A DNA stretch of 64,000 nucleotides from Diaporthe sp. PMI_573 (taxonomy: Eukaryota > Ascomycota > Sordariomycetes > Diaporthales > Diaporthaceae): NCBI GenBank assembly GCA_021399435.1, contig JAJTUP010000038.1, forward strand, positions 186,001 through 250,000, given 5' to 3'. A program made the translations under genes and the position numbers. The notes below the pieces were generated by a model. It saw nothing but the letters and a program-made list of their open reading frames with translations, had not been told where the DNA came from and did no database searches. The stretch's first letter is position 1. Each line of letters starts with the position of its first letter. Shown piece after piece: positions 1 through 10,130 of this stretch.

Positions 1-493
1 CAAAGTTGACGATGAGAGGGTAGTTCAGGTTACCAGGGCTCTTCATTAACCAGGAGTCAGCGGTACCGAAGAGGTCGTGATTGTAGCCGGCGTTTGTAGT
101 GGCGACTGCGTAGCCTTGTGACGCGAGAGCTGACCTCAGGTCAGTGCCAGGTTCTCCGGCTGACCAGCCCCCTCCTCCAACTCCCACAAAACGCTTATTG
201 AAGTTGGCAAGCGGCAGCCATACTTGCACAAACACTAGGTCATCGTGTCCGGGATGAGTGTAAGATACTGTGACATTGCATGCTCGCACACCATCGGGGC
301 CGATAAGGGCGGCTTCTGGCGGCCATCCCGAGCCGCCCTTGTATCCGTCCAACACCGAGGTCTTGATCGAAGATAGTTGAGCACCCAGGAGTTCTGGGAA
401 CGAGAAAGTCTCTGTAGCGCAAAAGTCGGTTCCTTTAGCGACGATACCTCTGCAAAGCAACAATGCTAAAGGACACTGCAAAGATGTTCGCAT
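1..493 (-). CDS. Tannase/feruloyl esterase family protein (partial, 5' part only)
   Basis: Read on the minus strand from an ATG at 493-491, the frame stays open to the left edge (about 164 codons), so the 3' part lies outside the window. Visible landmarks are a CNVTV block, a YTHPGHDD block, VWLPL, RFVGVGGGGW, the YAVATTNAGY stretch and a DSWLMKSPG block. This run is typical of the N-terminal half of fungal tannase/feruloyl esterases (PF07519), secreted serine hydrolases acting on phenolic esters of plant cell walls. The catalytic GxCSxGG serine region would lie beyond the edge. A short hydrophobic start (PLALLLC) could be a signal peptide, but it is weak, so the true start may lie in an upstream exon. 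Family call is firm; start is uncertain. Confidence 0.8.
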   Translation of the reverse strand, partial: MRTSLQCPLALLLCRGIVAKGTDFCATETFSFPELLGAQLSSIKTSVLDGYKGGSGWPPEAALIGPDGVRACNVTVSYTHPGHDDLVFVQVWLPLANFNKRFVGVGGGGWSAGEPGTDLRSALASQGYAVATTNAGYNHDLFGTADSWLMKSPGNLNYPLIVNF

Positions 494-978
494 TTCGTCG
501 TTTGAAGGCGCAAAATAAAGACACGTATAATGACACAATAGCTGCAGCGATAGTATGAAGGACTTTGCTGAGTTTATTGCAAGATGAAGGTAGAATATTC
601 TTGACTGACAATCGGGTCGGGTCATTGTTGATGTGCGAAGTTTGCCGACTGTGGATCATGTGAGCCCGGACTCTCGTTCCGCGCGTCCCACGGAGCCCGG
701 TTCCTAGTGTGGTCTTCGTCGGTCGTTGGCTCGTAGAGTGTCTCAATCCGCAAAAGAGTATTATCCGCCTATATCGTGACTATAAGAGCTCGGTAAGCTT
801 TCCAGTACGAGGTGGGTTGACGGATAACACGTGCAATATGACTCGGACTGCCAAAGTGGGTGAAGCTGTCGACGTGCTTCAGGCTCCGTGATCACCCGTC
901 ATCAATTGTTGCTTTAGACGATGACCTAGCTACAACATGGGGACCTAAAGACTCGGCTTCAACCTGGGTTCCAATTCA
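494..978. other. Intergenic stretch, no gene supported
   Basis: Upstream region of the tannase-like gene. A minus-strand open frame at 435-746 has no recognisable domain and overlaps the tannase start in another frame. I see no convincing gene, repeat or RNA here. Confidence 0.5.
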
Positions 979-1302
979 TCAATCTTGACCTAGGAGCTTC
1001 TTGCTTTCGGGAGGGCACCCAGGCGCCACACGTGCGTACCGAGATATATAACAAAGCCGGGCCCAGGGTATGTCGAAGGACCAGCACCCCTCGAAGCGCG
1101 GTGTATAACTGCCGTCGAGCCCGCGCTCCTGGATCCGACCAAGCCCGCGGGCGACCAGTACCAATCTGGCTCCACGTCTTCCCACCTGTAGAGCGGGTCG
1201 AATATCTTGGAGACTAGCGGGCCCCGTATACCGTCCACGCGGCACTGCAGGATCTGGGCGTAGGCACCGTCGCGCACCCGAGGGGGAGTTGATGATGGAC
1301 AT
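979..1302 (-). pseudogene. Frameshifted relic of a fungal protein-kinase-like gene
   Basis: Two minus-strand frames over the same DNA carry successive parts of one protein family. The 990-1277 frame shows AQILQCRVDG and then VSKIFDPLY. The overlapping 979-1302 frame continues with RIQERGLDGSYTPRFEG and CWSFDIP. In fungal kinase-like proteins these blocks (AKIFDPLY, then GLxGSYTPxFxGxWxFDxP) follow each other in one frame. The coding frame must therefore change between them, and no intron explains it. Only about 100 residues survive, with no catalytic loop. It sits about 300 bp from the copia insertion. The family assignment rests on motif recall, not on a search. Confidence 0.5.
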
Positions 1303-1600
1303 TCTGTTTACGCGAGACTGTCATCGAGCGCATCTACATCTACAAACCCATCTCAACCCCGAGTTGGTCCGGTAGCAATACCCAACTAGTTTCAATGAGA
1401 AACAGAACGCACGAACGCACGAACCTTTCCTTTTACGCAACTCATCAGCTATCAGACTGCTTGCAATTCTGTGCAGATGTTCTTTGGCAATTTGCGCTGC
1501 CAAACTGGATCTAGGGTCTCCGTGACTGGGGCACGGCAAACGGGCATCAAGCTGACACAAATGAATTGCTGGAGCTTCCTTGCCATTCGCAAGCCTCCTG

Positions 1601-1605
1601 AGATC
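1601..1605. repeat. Target-site duplication, left copy (AGATC)
   Basis: AGATC directly precedes the left LTR and is repeated directly after the right LTR at 6685-6689. A 5-bp duplication is the normal footprint of a Ty1/copia integrase. Confidence 0.9.
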
Positions 1606-1758
1606 TGTTGAAATGTAAGCAATAGTGCTTAGTATTCAGACTATTCTAGCTTCGTGTAAGTGGGCCAGAGGCCCTCTATATATATTCGTCTTACAGGAAT
1701 AAAGATATTCCCTATTAATAATGCATTAATAATACACTTAGTCTAGAATATTCCAACA
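1606..1758 (-). repeat. 3' LTR of the copia element (left copy)
   Basis: 153 bp, TGTTG...CAACA, identical to 6532-6684. As the element reads on the minus strand, this is its downstream (3') LTR. Confidence 0.95.
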
Positions 1759-1769
1759 TCCCCCCTTAA
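1759..1769 (-). other. Polypurine tract of the copia element
   Basis: On the minus strand the bases next to the 3' LTR are an A/G run (AAGGGGGGA), the expected plus-strand primer site. It abuts the LTR directly. Confidence 0.8.
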
Positions 1770-2453
1770 TCTAGTCCTTAAGATAGATTAGATATAGAGG
1801 AGTTATTCTAGTGTAAAAACCTATTAAATAGGGTAAAAGACACTAGTTATAGTGTAGGTTATAGGAAGGAAAGTATGGCTAGAAGTCAAAAAACCCGTAG
1901 GAAAAAGACTTTCCTGTATGTAGGCAAAAAACCCAAAAACTTTGGTCCACGGCGGATTTGAACTCGAACCCTTGGCTTTGTATAGTGTATTCACATTGGG
2001 TATTGTTTCGAGTTTCTATTTGTATGGGCATTTGTATGGACATGTTATATTTGTTACAATCTATGGCGTGTCATGGGCATTTATCACATTTGAAGTCAGG
2101 CGCTTGTTTATTTATACTATAGTGTCTACGGAATCACATTTTCTTAGTATTTTCCGTTGACTATATGCCTGCTTTTGTGTATATGGTATATATGCCCATT
2201 GACTGTATAAGCCGTATATGCCCAGTGTGTACCGTGCCTTTTATGAGGGTAAAACCTATTATCGTTTATTTCTCTAGGGGAAAACCTCCTGTTTATAAGC
2301 CAACTTGGCTATATATATAAGTGAGTCTATAGAATTTAATGTATATTGTTTTATGAGGAGGAAAAAATCTTGACCCTAGTTATTAGAGAGTAAACGCCTC
2401 TGAGTTTATGGTTATCTTGCGCGCGCTTATTTGTTTATAGGCGAAAAATCTCT
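1770..2453. other. Non-coding 3' part of the copia element
   Basis: About 680 bp of A+T-rich sequence between the RNase H end and the polypurine tract. The open frame at 1942-2160 (plus) is hydrophobic, low in complexity and antisense to the element; I do not call it a gene. Confidence 0.6.
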
Positions 2454-5400
2454 CTACTCTCTGGCTTCTTTTATAGTGTTTTCTATTAGACCACACTTGT
2501 TTTTAGACTCTCTGTATATGTGACGGTCTATTGGTTTTGTAAGCCAGTCTGCTATATTAGACTTAGTGTCTATATAGTCGAGTTTAACTCGTCCTTCCTG
2601 AATCGAGTCTCGGCTGTAGTGGTATATTATATTAATATGCTTTGTTCGTTTATGGTATAGTGTATTGTGGGCTAAGTCTTTTGCGGCTTTGTTGTCTATA
2701 TAAAGTTGTGGCCGATTAAGACTGTAGCCTATCTTCAGAGTGTTATTAAAGTACTCTGTTAAGTTATAAAGATATTCAGCTTCTTTAACTGCTTCTTTCA
2801 GACCCATATATTCTGCCTCGCAAGAGGAAAGGGCTGTTGTTTTTTGCAGTTGTGAATTCCAGCTAACTGGATTTATCTTATTAGTGTTATTGTCTTTATT
2901 ATGTAGGCTGAATATATATCCTGAGGTGCTTCTTCCATTGTTTATATCGTTACCCCAGTTGGAATCTGTATATCCTACTATTTGGATATTATTGCCAGAA
3001 CAGTCGTATTGTTTGGATATATAGGGGAACTTATATAGGTATCCCCAGACCTTATTTAACTCGTCGATATGCTGTTGGCTTGGATTAGCCATATAACGAG
3101 CTAATTCGTTTATTGTGTATGTGAGATCTATTCTGGTCTTTAGGCTAGCATATAATAAGCTGCCTATTTGTTGTTGGTACCGCTCTATAGTACCTTTATC
3201 TGCTTCCCCTTTATTCTTTTCAAGTTTTCTTATTAGGGGTATATGGTGTAAGCTGAGGAATAATCTCATGCTTTTGTACCTTTTCAGGTATATTAAACTT
3301 GTTAAGTATCTTGTCTATATATCTGTGTTGGCTTATAGTTATTGTTTTAGTTTCTCGGTCGATTTGAATATCGTTTCCAAGAAAACTAGTTAACTCGCCT
3401 TGAAAGTCGAGGTTTATTTGTTTGCTCAGCTTATTTATTATAGAGTCTATGTAAGACTTATTTGGCCCTAGGACTATTATATCGTCCACGTGGCATATAA
3501 ACGTTATCTCGAATTCTGGGTGTATAAACACTCCCTCGTCATAGGGGCATACTATGAACCCAGCATTTTTTAGGACGCCAGATAGATATTTATACCATAG
3601 GAGAGGTGCTTGCTTGAGACCATATATAGCCTTTTTAAGCTTGGCTACCTTATTTTTATATTTTGGGTCCCTATATAGATACGAGGGTAATTTCATATAT
3701 ATCTCGTAATCTATTTCTGAGTGTAGGAAGGCGTTTTTAACGTCGTAGCTGTATATAAGCCATCCTTTATTGACTGCTATAATAAGCAGTATAGTATATG
3801 TTTCTGGCCGGCAGACTGTGGAAAACGTTTCCAAATAGTCTATTCCGAGCCTTTGGTTATATCCCTGAATCACCCAGCGGGCTTTATATCTTATGTTTTC
3901 TGCTTCGTTGACTATCCAACTAGGCTTTATTATATCAGGGTTATTAATGAATTTTTCTTTAAAGACCCACTTCCCCCCTAAAGCCGTACAGTTGGGAGGT
4001 AAGTCGACTATTATATAGCTTCCTTGTTCGTAGAAACTATTATCCTCATCGAGCATAGCTCGTATCCAGTTATCCCTATTAGGACTATTTAGTATATCTC
4101 TTATACTAGTTGGTTCACCGTTATTTGCTGCTGTTAAGCAGTATTTTATAGTTGGTGAGTTATTATTTCTGTTTCCTAGTATAGAGGCTATTGTGTTTAA
4201 TAGTGTATCCTGTACACTGTATATGTAGTCTTCGGGATTTCCTTGGACTACAATCTCATCAAGTATAGGAGGAGACTCTTGTCTATAGTTTTGTACTTGG
4301 TTTTGCTCCTCTGGTACTTGTCCTGGTTCTTGTTCTGGTAGAGGGTCTATTTGAGGTTGTATATATAAGTCGTTTTCTTGAGAGAGAGTTTTATTGTTGT
4401 TGTTGTCTGAGGGCTGAATATATTTACCCTCGATTATTCGTATATCTCTTACAAGTAACGGCTTTTTGTTATCTATGTCCTAGACCCTGTATATTTGTGA
4501 TTCTGGTATAGTATTTAAAAGAATACCCTTTTTGTTTCTTGGTTCAAGCTTTGCCTTTTCCTTATTATCTTGGAAATAGACTAGTGAACCCCATATCTTT
4601 AAGTTATTGGTGTAGGGCTTCTTTTTATTTATCACCTCGTATGGGCTTTTATAGTCTAAGCCTCGGTGTGGTGTTATATTGTATAAGTGTACTGCGTATT
4701 TTATTGCTTCTCCCCAGAGATATACAGGGAGGTTTGCAGTATATAAGAGACTTCTGACTTTATTGATTATAGTTAGATTAAGTCTCTCTATTAGCCCATT
4801 GGGCTCTTTTGTGTATGGAGGTGTAGTATGGTGTTCTATGCCGTATTTAGCAGCAAGGATTTTAAATCTCTTGTTTATGTATTCGCCTCCGTTATCTGTA
4901 AAGAACTCTTTTATTCTCTTATTGTATTTGTTTTCTGCCTTGCTCTTATAGTCTTCGAAAGCTTCCAGAGCTTCGTCTTTATTCCTTAGCAAGGTTACCT
5001 TGAGATATCGAGTATGCTTATCAAGAAAGAGTATATAGTACTTATATTTATCGTATGTAGGTTTGAGTGGTCCGCCTATATTACTATGAACTCTTTCGAG
5101 TATATTGTAGACTTTGTTTGTTAGGCTTTCCTTATTAACCTTTGTTATGTATTTGCTTCGAAGGCAGACATCACACTTAGTTATGTAGTCTTTGATAGAC
5201 TTATTTATAGTAGTGTGAATATTGTTTGTTTGAAGGAATATCTTAAGGGCTTGTGGATTTATATGCCCTAAACGACAGTGCCACTTATATGCTTCATCTC
5301 TCTGCTTATGGTTATTTGCAGTAGTCTTTTGTGTGGCAAGTATATTTCGAGGTTGGTATTTAGGTCTTTTGGTCTCTTTTTCTATAGAGACTCTTATAAA

Positions 5401-6150
5401 ATATAGACCATTCTTTTGATATCCTCGAGTTATGAGCTTATTGGTCGTCCTTGAGTATAGTTTTATAGTATTTCCTTCTAGCTCAAGTCTTATATAGTGG
5501 GAGATAGTCTTGTAGCCTAGAATATTGATTCCTAGTGTAGGAATATAGTATATATTGTCTAGTTTGACTGTTGTGTTTGTGTCTAGGCATTTTATCATAG
5601 AATCTCCTAGCTTATTTACTTGAATAGAGCTAGCATTACCCCATTTAACTTGTTTATTTACTGAGCGAAGGTTATTAAAGAGTGTTATGTCAGAGAAACT
5701 GATTATATTCGCAGCAGTATCTACAGCTAGTTCTACAGTCTGAGTGTTTTTCTGAATAGAATTCAGATACTCTGGATATTCTGTAGGCTTATGAGCTGTT
5801 ATTGTATATATATATGGGGTGTATATGTTATGGTTATTGTTGTTTATTTCCATGAATTTCATGGCCTCAAAAGAGAAATTCTTGAGGTTATAGTGGGATT
5901 TTAGAGCCTCCCAGGCTTCTTGGGCACTATTAAGGTCCTTAATAAACATAATAGGACCAGGCCCGCACATCAGTTTGATGTTACTGATGGCACGCTTATT
6001 CTGGGGACCAGTTAGGCCTACAAAAGGCGTTTCTGTATTCCCAGAGGTAGCGTTATCCCTCTCCATCCAGGCTAGGAGTTCAATACTCCAATAGACGTAG
6101 TTATCGGCCCCAGAGAGGATTGGAACACCAAACTTATCAGGGGTAGCCAT
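2454..6150 (-). pseudogene. Copia gag-pol polyprotein, disrupted
   Basis: Starts at ATG 6150. Order: a short gag N-terminus, then directly a protease-like DTAANIISF site. The gag middle and the CCHC zinc knuckle are missing, which suggests an in-frame internal deletion. Next come a GAG-pre-integrase HHCC zinc site (HCRLGH...CDVCLRS) and the integrase core with DNGGEY and the final glutamate (NGLIERLN). The first core aspartate, normally in an HSD/HTD motif, reads HSN. Translation stops at 4480-4482 in TAG where a Trp codon is expected; the same frame then runs on into reverse transcriptase (HVDDIIV box, about 3500). Near 3225-3245 a one-base frameshift separates RT from RNase H (ALSSCEAEYMGL; LYIDNKAA). 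It cannot be autonomous. Confidence 0.92.
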
Positions 6151-6518
6151 AGTGGAGTTTTTGAGAGAGGTTTGAGGAAGATAGAGATAGGTGGTTTTTG
6201 TTGTGGGTTGAAAAATCGAATGATGGTGTTTTTTGAGATTTGGAAATTGGAGGATAAAGAGTAGAAGAAGGGCTTTCGAATGGTATAGTTTGTGTGTGTG
6301 TAGGGCAAATGTTTGTTGAGAAACGGCTGAGTGTTTCGAGGTGGCGTAGGTAGTGCAGAGTGGTCACAGGGCGTGGAGGCACGTCTGGCGAGGTGTCGTC
6401 GAAGGTTCGAGAATTGGTGTAAGTCAGGGGTGTCACGTGACTAGAGATCCTTCTGATTGGGTGCAGCGTTGATAAAAGTGGGGCAGATGGTCTGTGCTCA
6501 GGGGCTAGCGGAACGGCC
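6151..6518. other. 5' leader of the copia element
   Basis: About 370 bp between the gag start and the primer-binding site. Minus-strand open frames at 6072-6308 and 6137-6436 overlap the gag start in other frames and show no domain. Less A+T-rich than the coding part. Confidence 0.5.
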
Positions 6519-6531
6519 GGAGTTCATAACC
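6519..6531 (-). other. Candidate primer-binding site (initiator-tRNA-like half-tRNA primer)
   Basis: The minus strand right after the 5' LTR begins GGTTATGAAC. Its plus-strand complement GTTCATAACC resembles the anticodon region of initiator tRNA-Met (CUCAUAACC), the part used by Drosophila copia through a half-tRNA primer. The match weakens after about ten bases. Inferred. Confidence 0.45.
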
Positions 6532-6684
6532 TGTTGAAATGTAAGCAATAGTGCTTAGTATTCAGACTATTCTAGCTTCGTGTAAGTGGGCCAGAGGCCC
6601 TCTATATATATTCGTCTTACAGGAATAAAGATATTCCCTATTAATAATGCATTAATAATACACTTAGTCTAGAATATTCCAACA
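6532..6684 (-). repeat. 5' LTR of the copia element (right copy)
   Basis: 153 bp, identical to 1606-1758. It is the 5' LTR in the element's own (minus) orientation and would hold its promoter. Confidence 0.95.
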
Positions 6685-6689
6685 AGATC
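6685..6689. repeat. Target-site duplication, right copy (AGATC)
   Basis: Matches 1601-1605. The insertion lies 18 bp downstream of the P450 relic's stop codon. Confidence 0.9.
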
Positions 6690-6707
6690 TACCTCGCCAT
6701 GCTTCCT

Positions 6708-7589
6708 CTAGTTTTCAGTTGCCATATCCTCCACTGAGATTTCCATCTTCTTGTCAGATCCAGAGAAATTCACAGCCCAGTCATGGCTGTCACGCGGCCA
6801 AATATCAACTTGCATGTCATGATCCGGTTGGTGGATAGATGTAGCCGGGTTCGAGCTGTCTACCGTCGGGGAGACCCATGGCCCGGAATGGGGTTTCGAA
6901 TCAAAGCATAAAGTGAAGAAGGCCGCAAATGCTAAGATCTCAGTGGCAACGAAGTGGCGTCCCGGACAGAGAGTAGATCCGCCGCCAAACGCGCGGAAAG
7001 CCACCGGATTGTAGCCCTTGCCACGAGACCTTTGTAGAAACATTTTGTGGTAGAATTTGTCAACACGAGAGCCCCACGCGGAGTCTAGGCTGTGTTGGAC
7101 GCTGTCTGGAATGAGTACAACGCCGCCTTTCTGCAGGAGGTACTGTCCATTGAGGACATGGTCCTCAAGTACCACACGACTCGCTACACTTGTGCTGTGG
7201 ATGTGGAAGGTCTCTTGGAAAGTCGAGAGGAAGACAGGACACTGATTCTTGATGTATATGATATCGATTGTGTGAACGCAATCTCGCGTTCTCACGCCAT
7301 CCGAAAGTTCCTTTCGGCAGTCCTCTAACACAACAGGGTCTGAGAATATATGGTAGATGAGCCAGAACGATGCCGGCATCGTATTGCTGATTATCGCAAC
7401 CGAGATGGCAACTTGGAGTCTTGCCATGTCTTCAAGGAGAACACCATTCGAGCTGTGGATTTTGTAATGGGCTTGTATGAGTGGCGATGCATCTGGGTTG
7501 ACTGGGCCGTCCTCCTCGTAGTAGCGTACAAAGGCTCGGACCAAGGCCTCGCGTGCTTGCACATTGTTCGGCATCATTAAGAGCACCAA
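6708..7589 (-). pseudogene. Cytochrome P450 relic, C-terminal half only
   Basis: An open frame of about 290 codons holds the heme-binding signature AFGGGSTLCPGRH and an I-helix-like stretch before it, so this is the C-terminal half of a fungal P450 of the CYP7/8-like type. The N-terminal half, with membrane anchor and proline hinge, is absent: upstream lies only about 300 bp before the end of the SDR, and none of it looks P450-like. The K-helix ExxR site reads E-T-F-H, a His (CAC) replacing the near-invariant Arg. No ATG opens the frame at its 5' end. Truncation plus loss of ExxR argue for a non-functional remnant, although the reading frame itself is intact, so decay may be recent. Confidence 0.75.
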
Positions 7590-7895
7590 TTAAGGAATGT
7601 CAAGACATATTGGGACATTTGAGCCCAGCGTACAGGCAATTCATTCTGTTGCATAACGAGGTAATGGGGTGTGGTTGGCTTCAATTCCTGCTTCAGTTCT
7701 GTTCTAGTTTCAGTGTCAGGCTTTGGGTAGATCCTGTGTTTAGAAAAGACACCCCACTGCGTAGACCAGTCCACCGGTAAACCTGTCGTGGCCAGTGCCG
7801 TATACCTTTTCCTTGGCCACCTTTGTTGCACACAAACCTGCAAAATAGAGATCATCTCTAACTTTCGAAGTGCCCTTTCAACGTAGGCTGAACTT

Positions 7896-9018
7896 TTAGT
7901 AGGAACCTGGGGTAAGAGAGAGCGCCCCGCCGTCCGCAAGCAAGATACATCCGTTCACAAAAGAACCTGCTCTTGATGCCAAGTACAGCACAGCACCGGC
8001 GATATCCTGGCAGACGAGTTAGCATTCTATCAATCTAGACTGAGATGTCGACGTACCTCTTCTGTGCCCCATCGCGTAGCAGGGGTCTCTTGCCACGGCC
8101 GAGAGCCCACAGCGCTGACATCATCCCCTGGGGTGTAGGCCTACTTCAATGTAAGCTTCTCCTCAACGGTCAATAGATCTTGGTCTTCTTCTAATGACAT
8201 ACCTCCGTCATTTCCGTGACAAAAAAGCCGGGCGCGATACCATTGGCCCGGATGCCGTGTTTGGCATATTCCGATGACAAAGACTTCGTCAAGTGGTTCA
8301 GAGCAGCCTTGCTGGCATTGTAAACATAGGTTGGACTTTCAGCCCGACGGAAGCCACCCAAACTCGTGGTACTAATGAACTGGCTCTGTAGCAGTCCACT
8401 CTTTCCCACGCTGTCGGGATGCGTATTGCCGGCTCCCAGCAAACCCAAGAAGGCGAGGAAGGTGAAATACGATCCGGCTATGTTGGTACTGACAACTTGA
8501 CTTGCGTCTTCGTATGTTGTCTTGTTCCACAGCTCCTTTTGCAATTCACCAATAGTCTGCTCTGCCGGCCTGGGGCCCATGTTGGTAACCTCGCCAAGAG
8601 AGGCCGCGTTGGCGATAAGAAGATTGATAAACCCTGTCTGCTTTTCGATTGTCGCCACTGCAGCCTGCAACGATTCTTTCGAGCTCACATCGCATCTGAC
8701 CGGGATGAGAGACCCATTTTTCTGACATGTCCGTAAGCTTCGTCTGTCTACTCCTCCCGAAGATGGTCTTTGAAGGCTCCTTGTGACGTTCCCCAGCGAA
8801 AGGAATTAACTGAGAGGCAAGAGCCAGAAACTAGTACGCACCGCTTTGTTTGCAACTTCCTTGAGCTTGGACTCACGGCGGCCGAGAATGAAGACTTTGG
8901 CGGCCCCGTTCACATCCAGAGCGTGAGCCATGGATTCGCCCAACCCGGAGCCAGCGCCCGTGACCACGGCCACTAGTCCCTTGACCGAGAACAGCTGAGC
9001 GGCATCGAATTTCGACAT
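7896..9018 (-). CDS. Short-chain dehydrogenase/reductase (classical SDR)
   Basis: Four exons deduced: 9018-8842, 8721-8203, 8140-8057 and 8006-7896 (introns of 120, 62 and 50 bp; donors GTGCGT, GTATGT, GTACGT), giving about 296 aa. Signatures: cofactor loop TGAGSGLG near residue 20, NAAS, a Ser in FISTTS, and the YNASK active site. The end (NGCILLADGGALSLTP) is the usual SDR C-terminus. Length and pattern fit 3-oxoacyl-reductase or gluconate-5-dehydrogenase-like fungal SDRs; the substrate cannot be read. It shares a 1.1-kb upstream region with the Zn2Cys6 regulator at 10131, which makes that protein a candidate local regulator. The exon 2 acceptor (8722-8724) is the least certain junction. 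Confidence 0.85.
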
Positions 9019-10130
9019 GGTTATTATTGTTGTTTGAGAAGAATATGATGATTTTTGTGAGCTGTGAGATTGCCGTTGCAGAATTCAAGTAGATGCAGAT
9101 ACAGGGAGGTGAAGGGGAGTATTGAACGGGCCTGAGGGAGTTGTCTTTCCATTGACACTCTACCGGATGTCGATATTTATAATGTGTCTTGACCAATAAA
9201 GAAGTAAGACGAGACTTCGGCACGCGAGAACTCTTGGCCAAGGAGTATTATCAATCAGATCATAGTCAGGGTGTCTCGAACCAATCTCACCCCCTCCAGC
9301 TCCCCCCACCATCCGCTTAGAAATCAAAAGTCGAATCGCACCCTGTCTACTTTTGTCCCTTGCTGGCTCAACCTATCCGAACTCAAGTCCGAGCCGCCAT
9401 TGATCTCAGGCTTCGAAGGCGCCAATGGCTTTACAATTCTTCACCGTCGTTGGCAGATCTCCTCCTGCCCGAGACCCAATCTGCCACAAGTGTAACCTTT
9501 CCTGGAAGCCTGAACTGATGTCACAGCGATTACAAATATAAATCCGCCCCTGGATTCTTCAGCTGAGAGCCAGACCCGTACCTGTTCCCACAAAAACTCA
9601 GCTTCCTCCTGCCATGTCGACCAAGCGACTATAATTCAGAGCAGATAGACGACTTCCGAGACAGTAGAGCCATAGGCAGTCAGATTGCATCAGTACTAAT
9701 CTCAATTTAATTCCATACATACAAATGTTTTGTGCTAGCTTGTTGCCGCGGCCCCAGGGGAGCATCACCGGGGTCTCTCATGGCAAAGCAACTCGGCGCA
9801 GGGAGATAATGCTAGGAACGAGATGCATCAGAGCAAAGAGCAGCCTGGTCTAAGCACTCATACAGTATTAGGACAGTAGCTGCCAATGCTAGATATTTTG
9901 TTCTGTGCGATCAGCACAGGGAAACAGACCAAAAGTCGTCCATTTACTTGACACCGTCTTCGAACCCTGAAGATTTCGAGAGCAGCTCATCAGGGTTTGA
10001 TGCCTAGCAGCTGGGCGTTGCTAGTGGCTGAGTCATGAGAACCACCCTTTACGACATTGATAGGGCCTCCTACCTGTCGATGAGACAAATCTCGTCCACG
10101 GGTCGTCACGAAACTGGGAACTTTTTGAAG
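9019..10130. promoter_or_regulatory. Shared upstream region of the SDR and the Zn2Cys6 regulator
   Basis: About 1.1 kb between two divergently read genes, with no coding region I can support. The regulator's frame is open upstream of its chosen start, with in-frame ATGs at 10035 and 10080, so its N-terminus could extend into this stretch. Confidence 0.5.

Larger units (their letters stand above)
1606..6684 (-). mobile_element. Ty1/copia LTR retrotransposon, complete ends, defective coding region
   Basis: A 5,079-bp element bounded by two 153-bp LTRs that I find identical base for base, each starting TGTTG and ending CAACA, and flanked by AGATC duplications. Its polyprotein reads on the minus strand in the order gag remnant, protease, integrase, reverse transcriptase, RNase H; integrase before RT is diagnostic of copia. 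The interior is far richer in A+T than its surroundings. The coding region has an internal stop, a frameshift, a missing gag middle and a substituted integrase aspartate. The identical LTRs imply a recent insertion, so this was probably a defective copy mobilised by a working relative. Confidence 0.95.
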
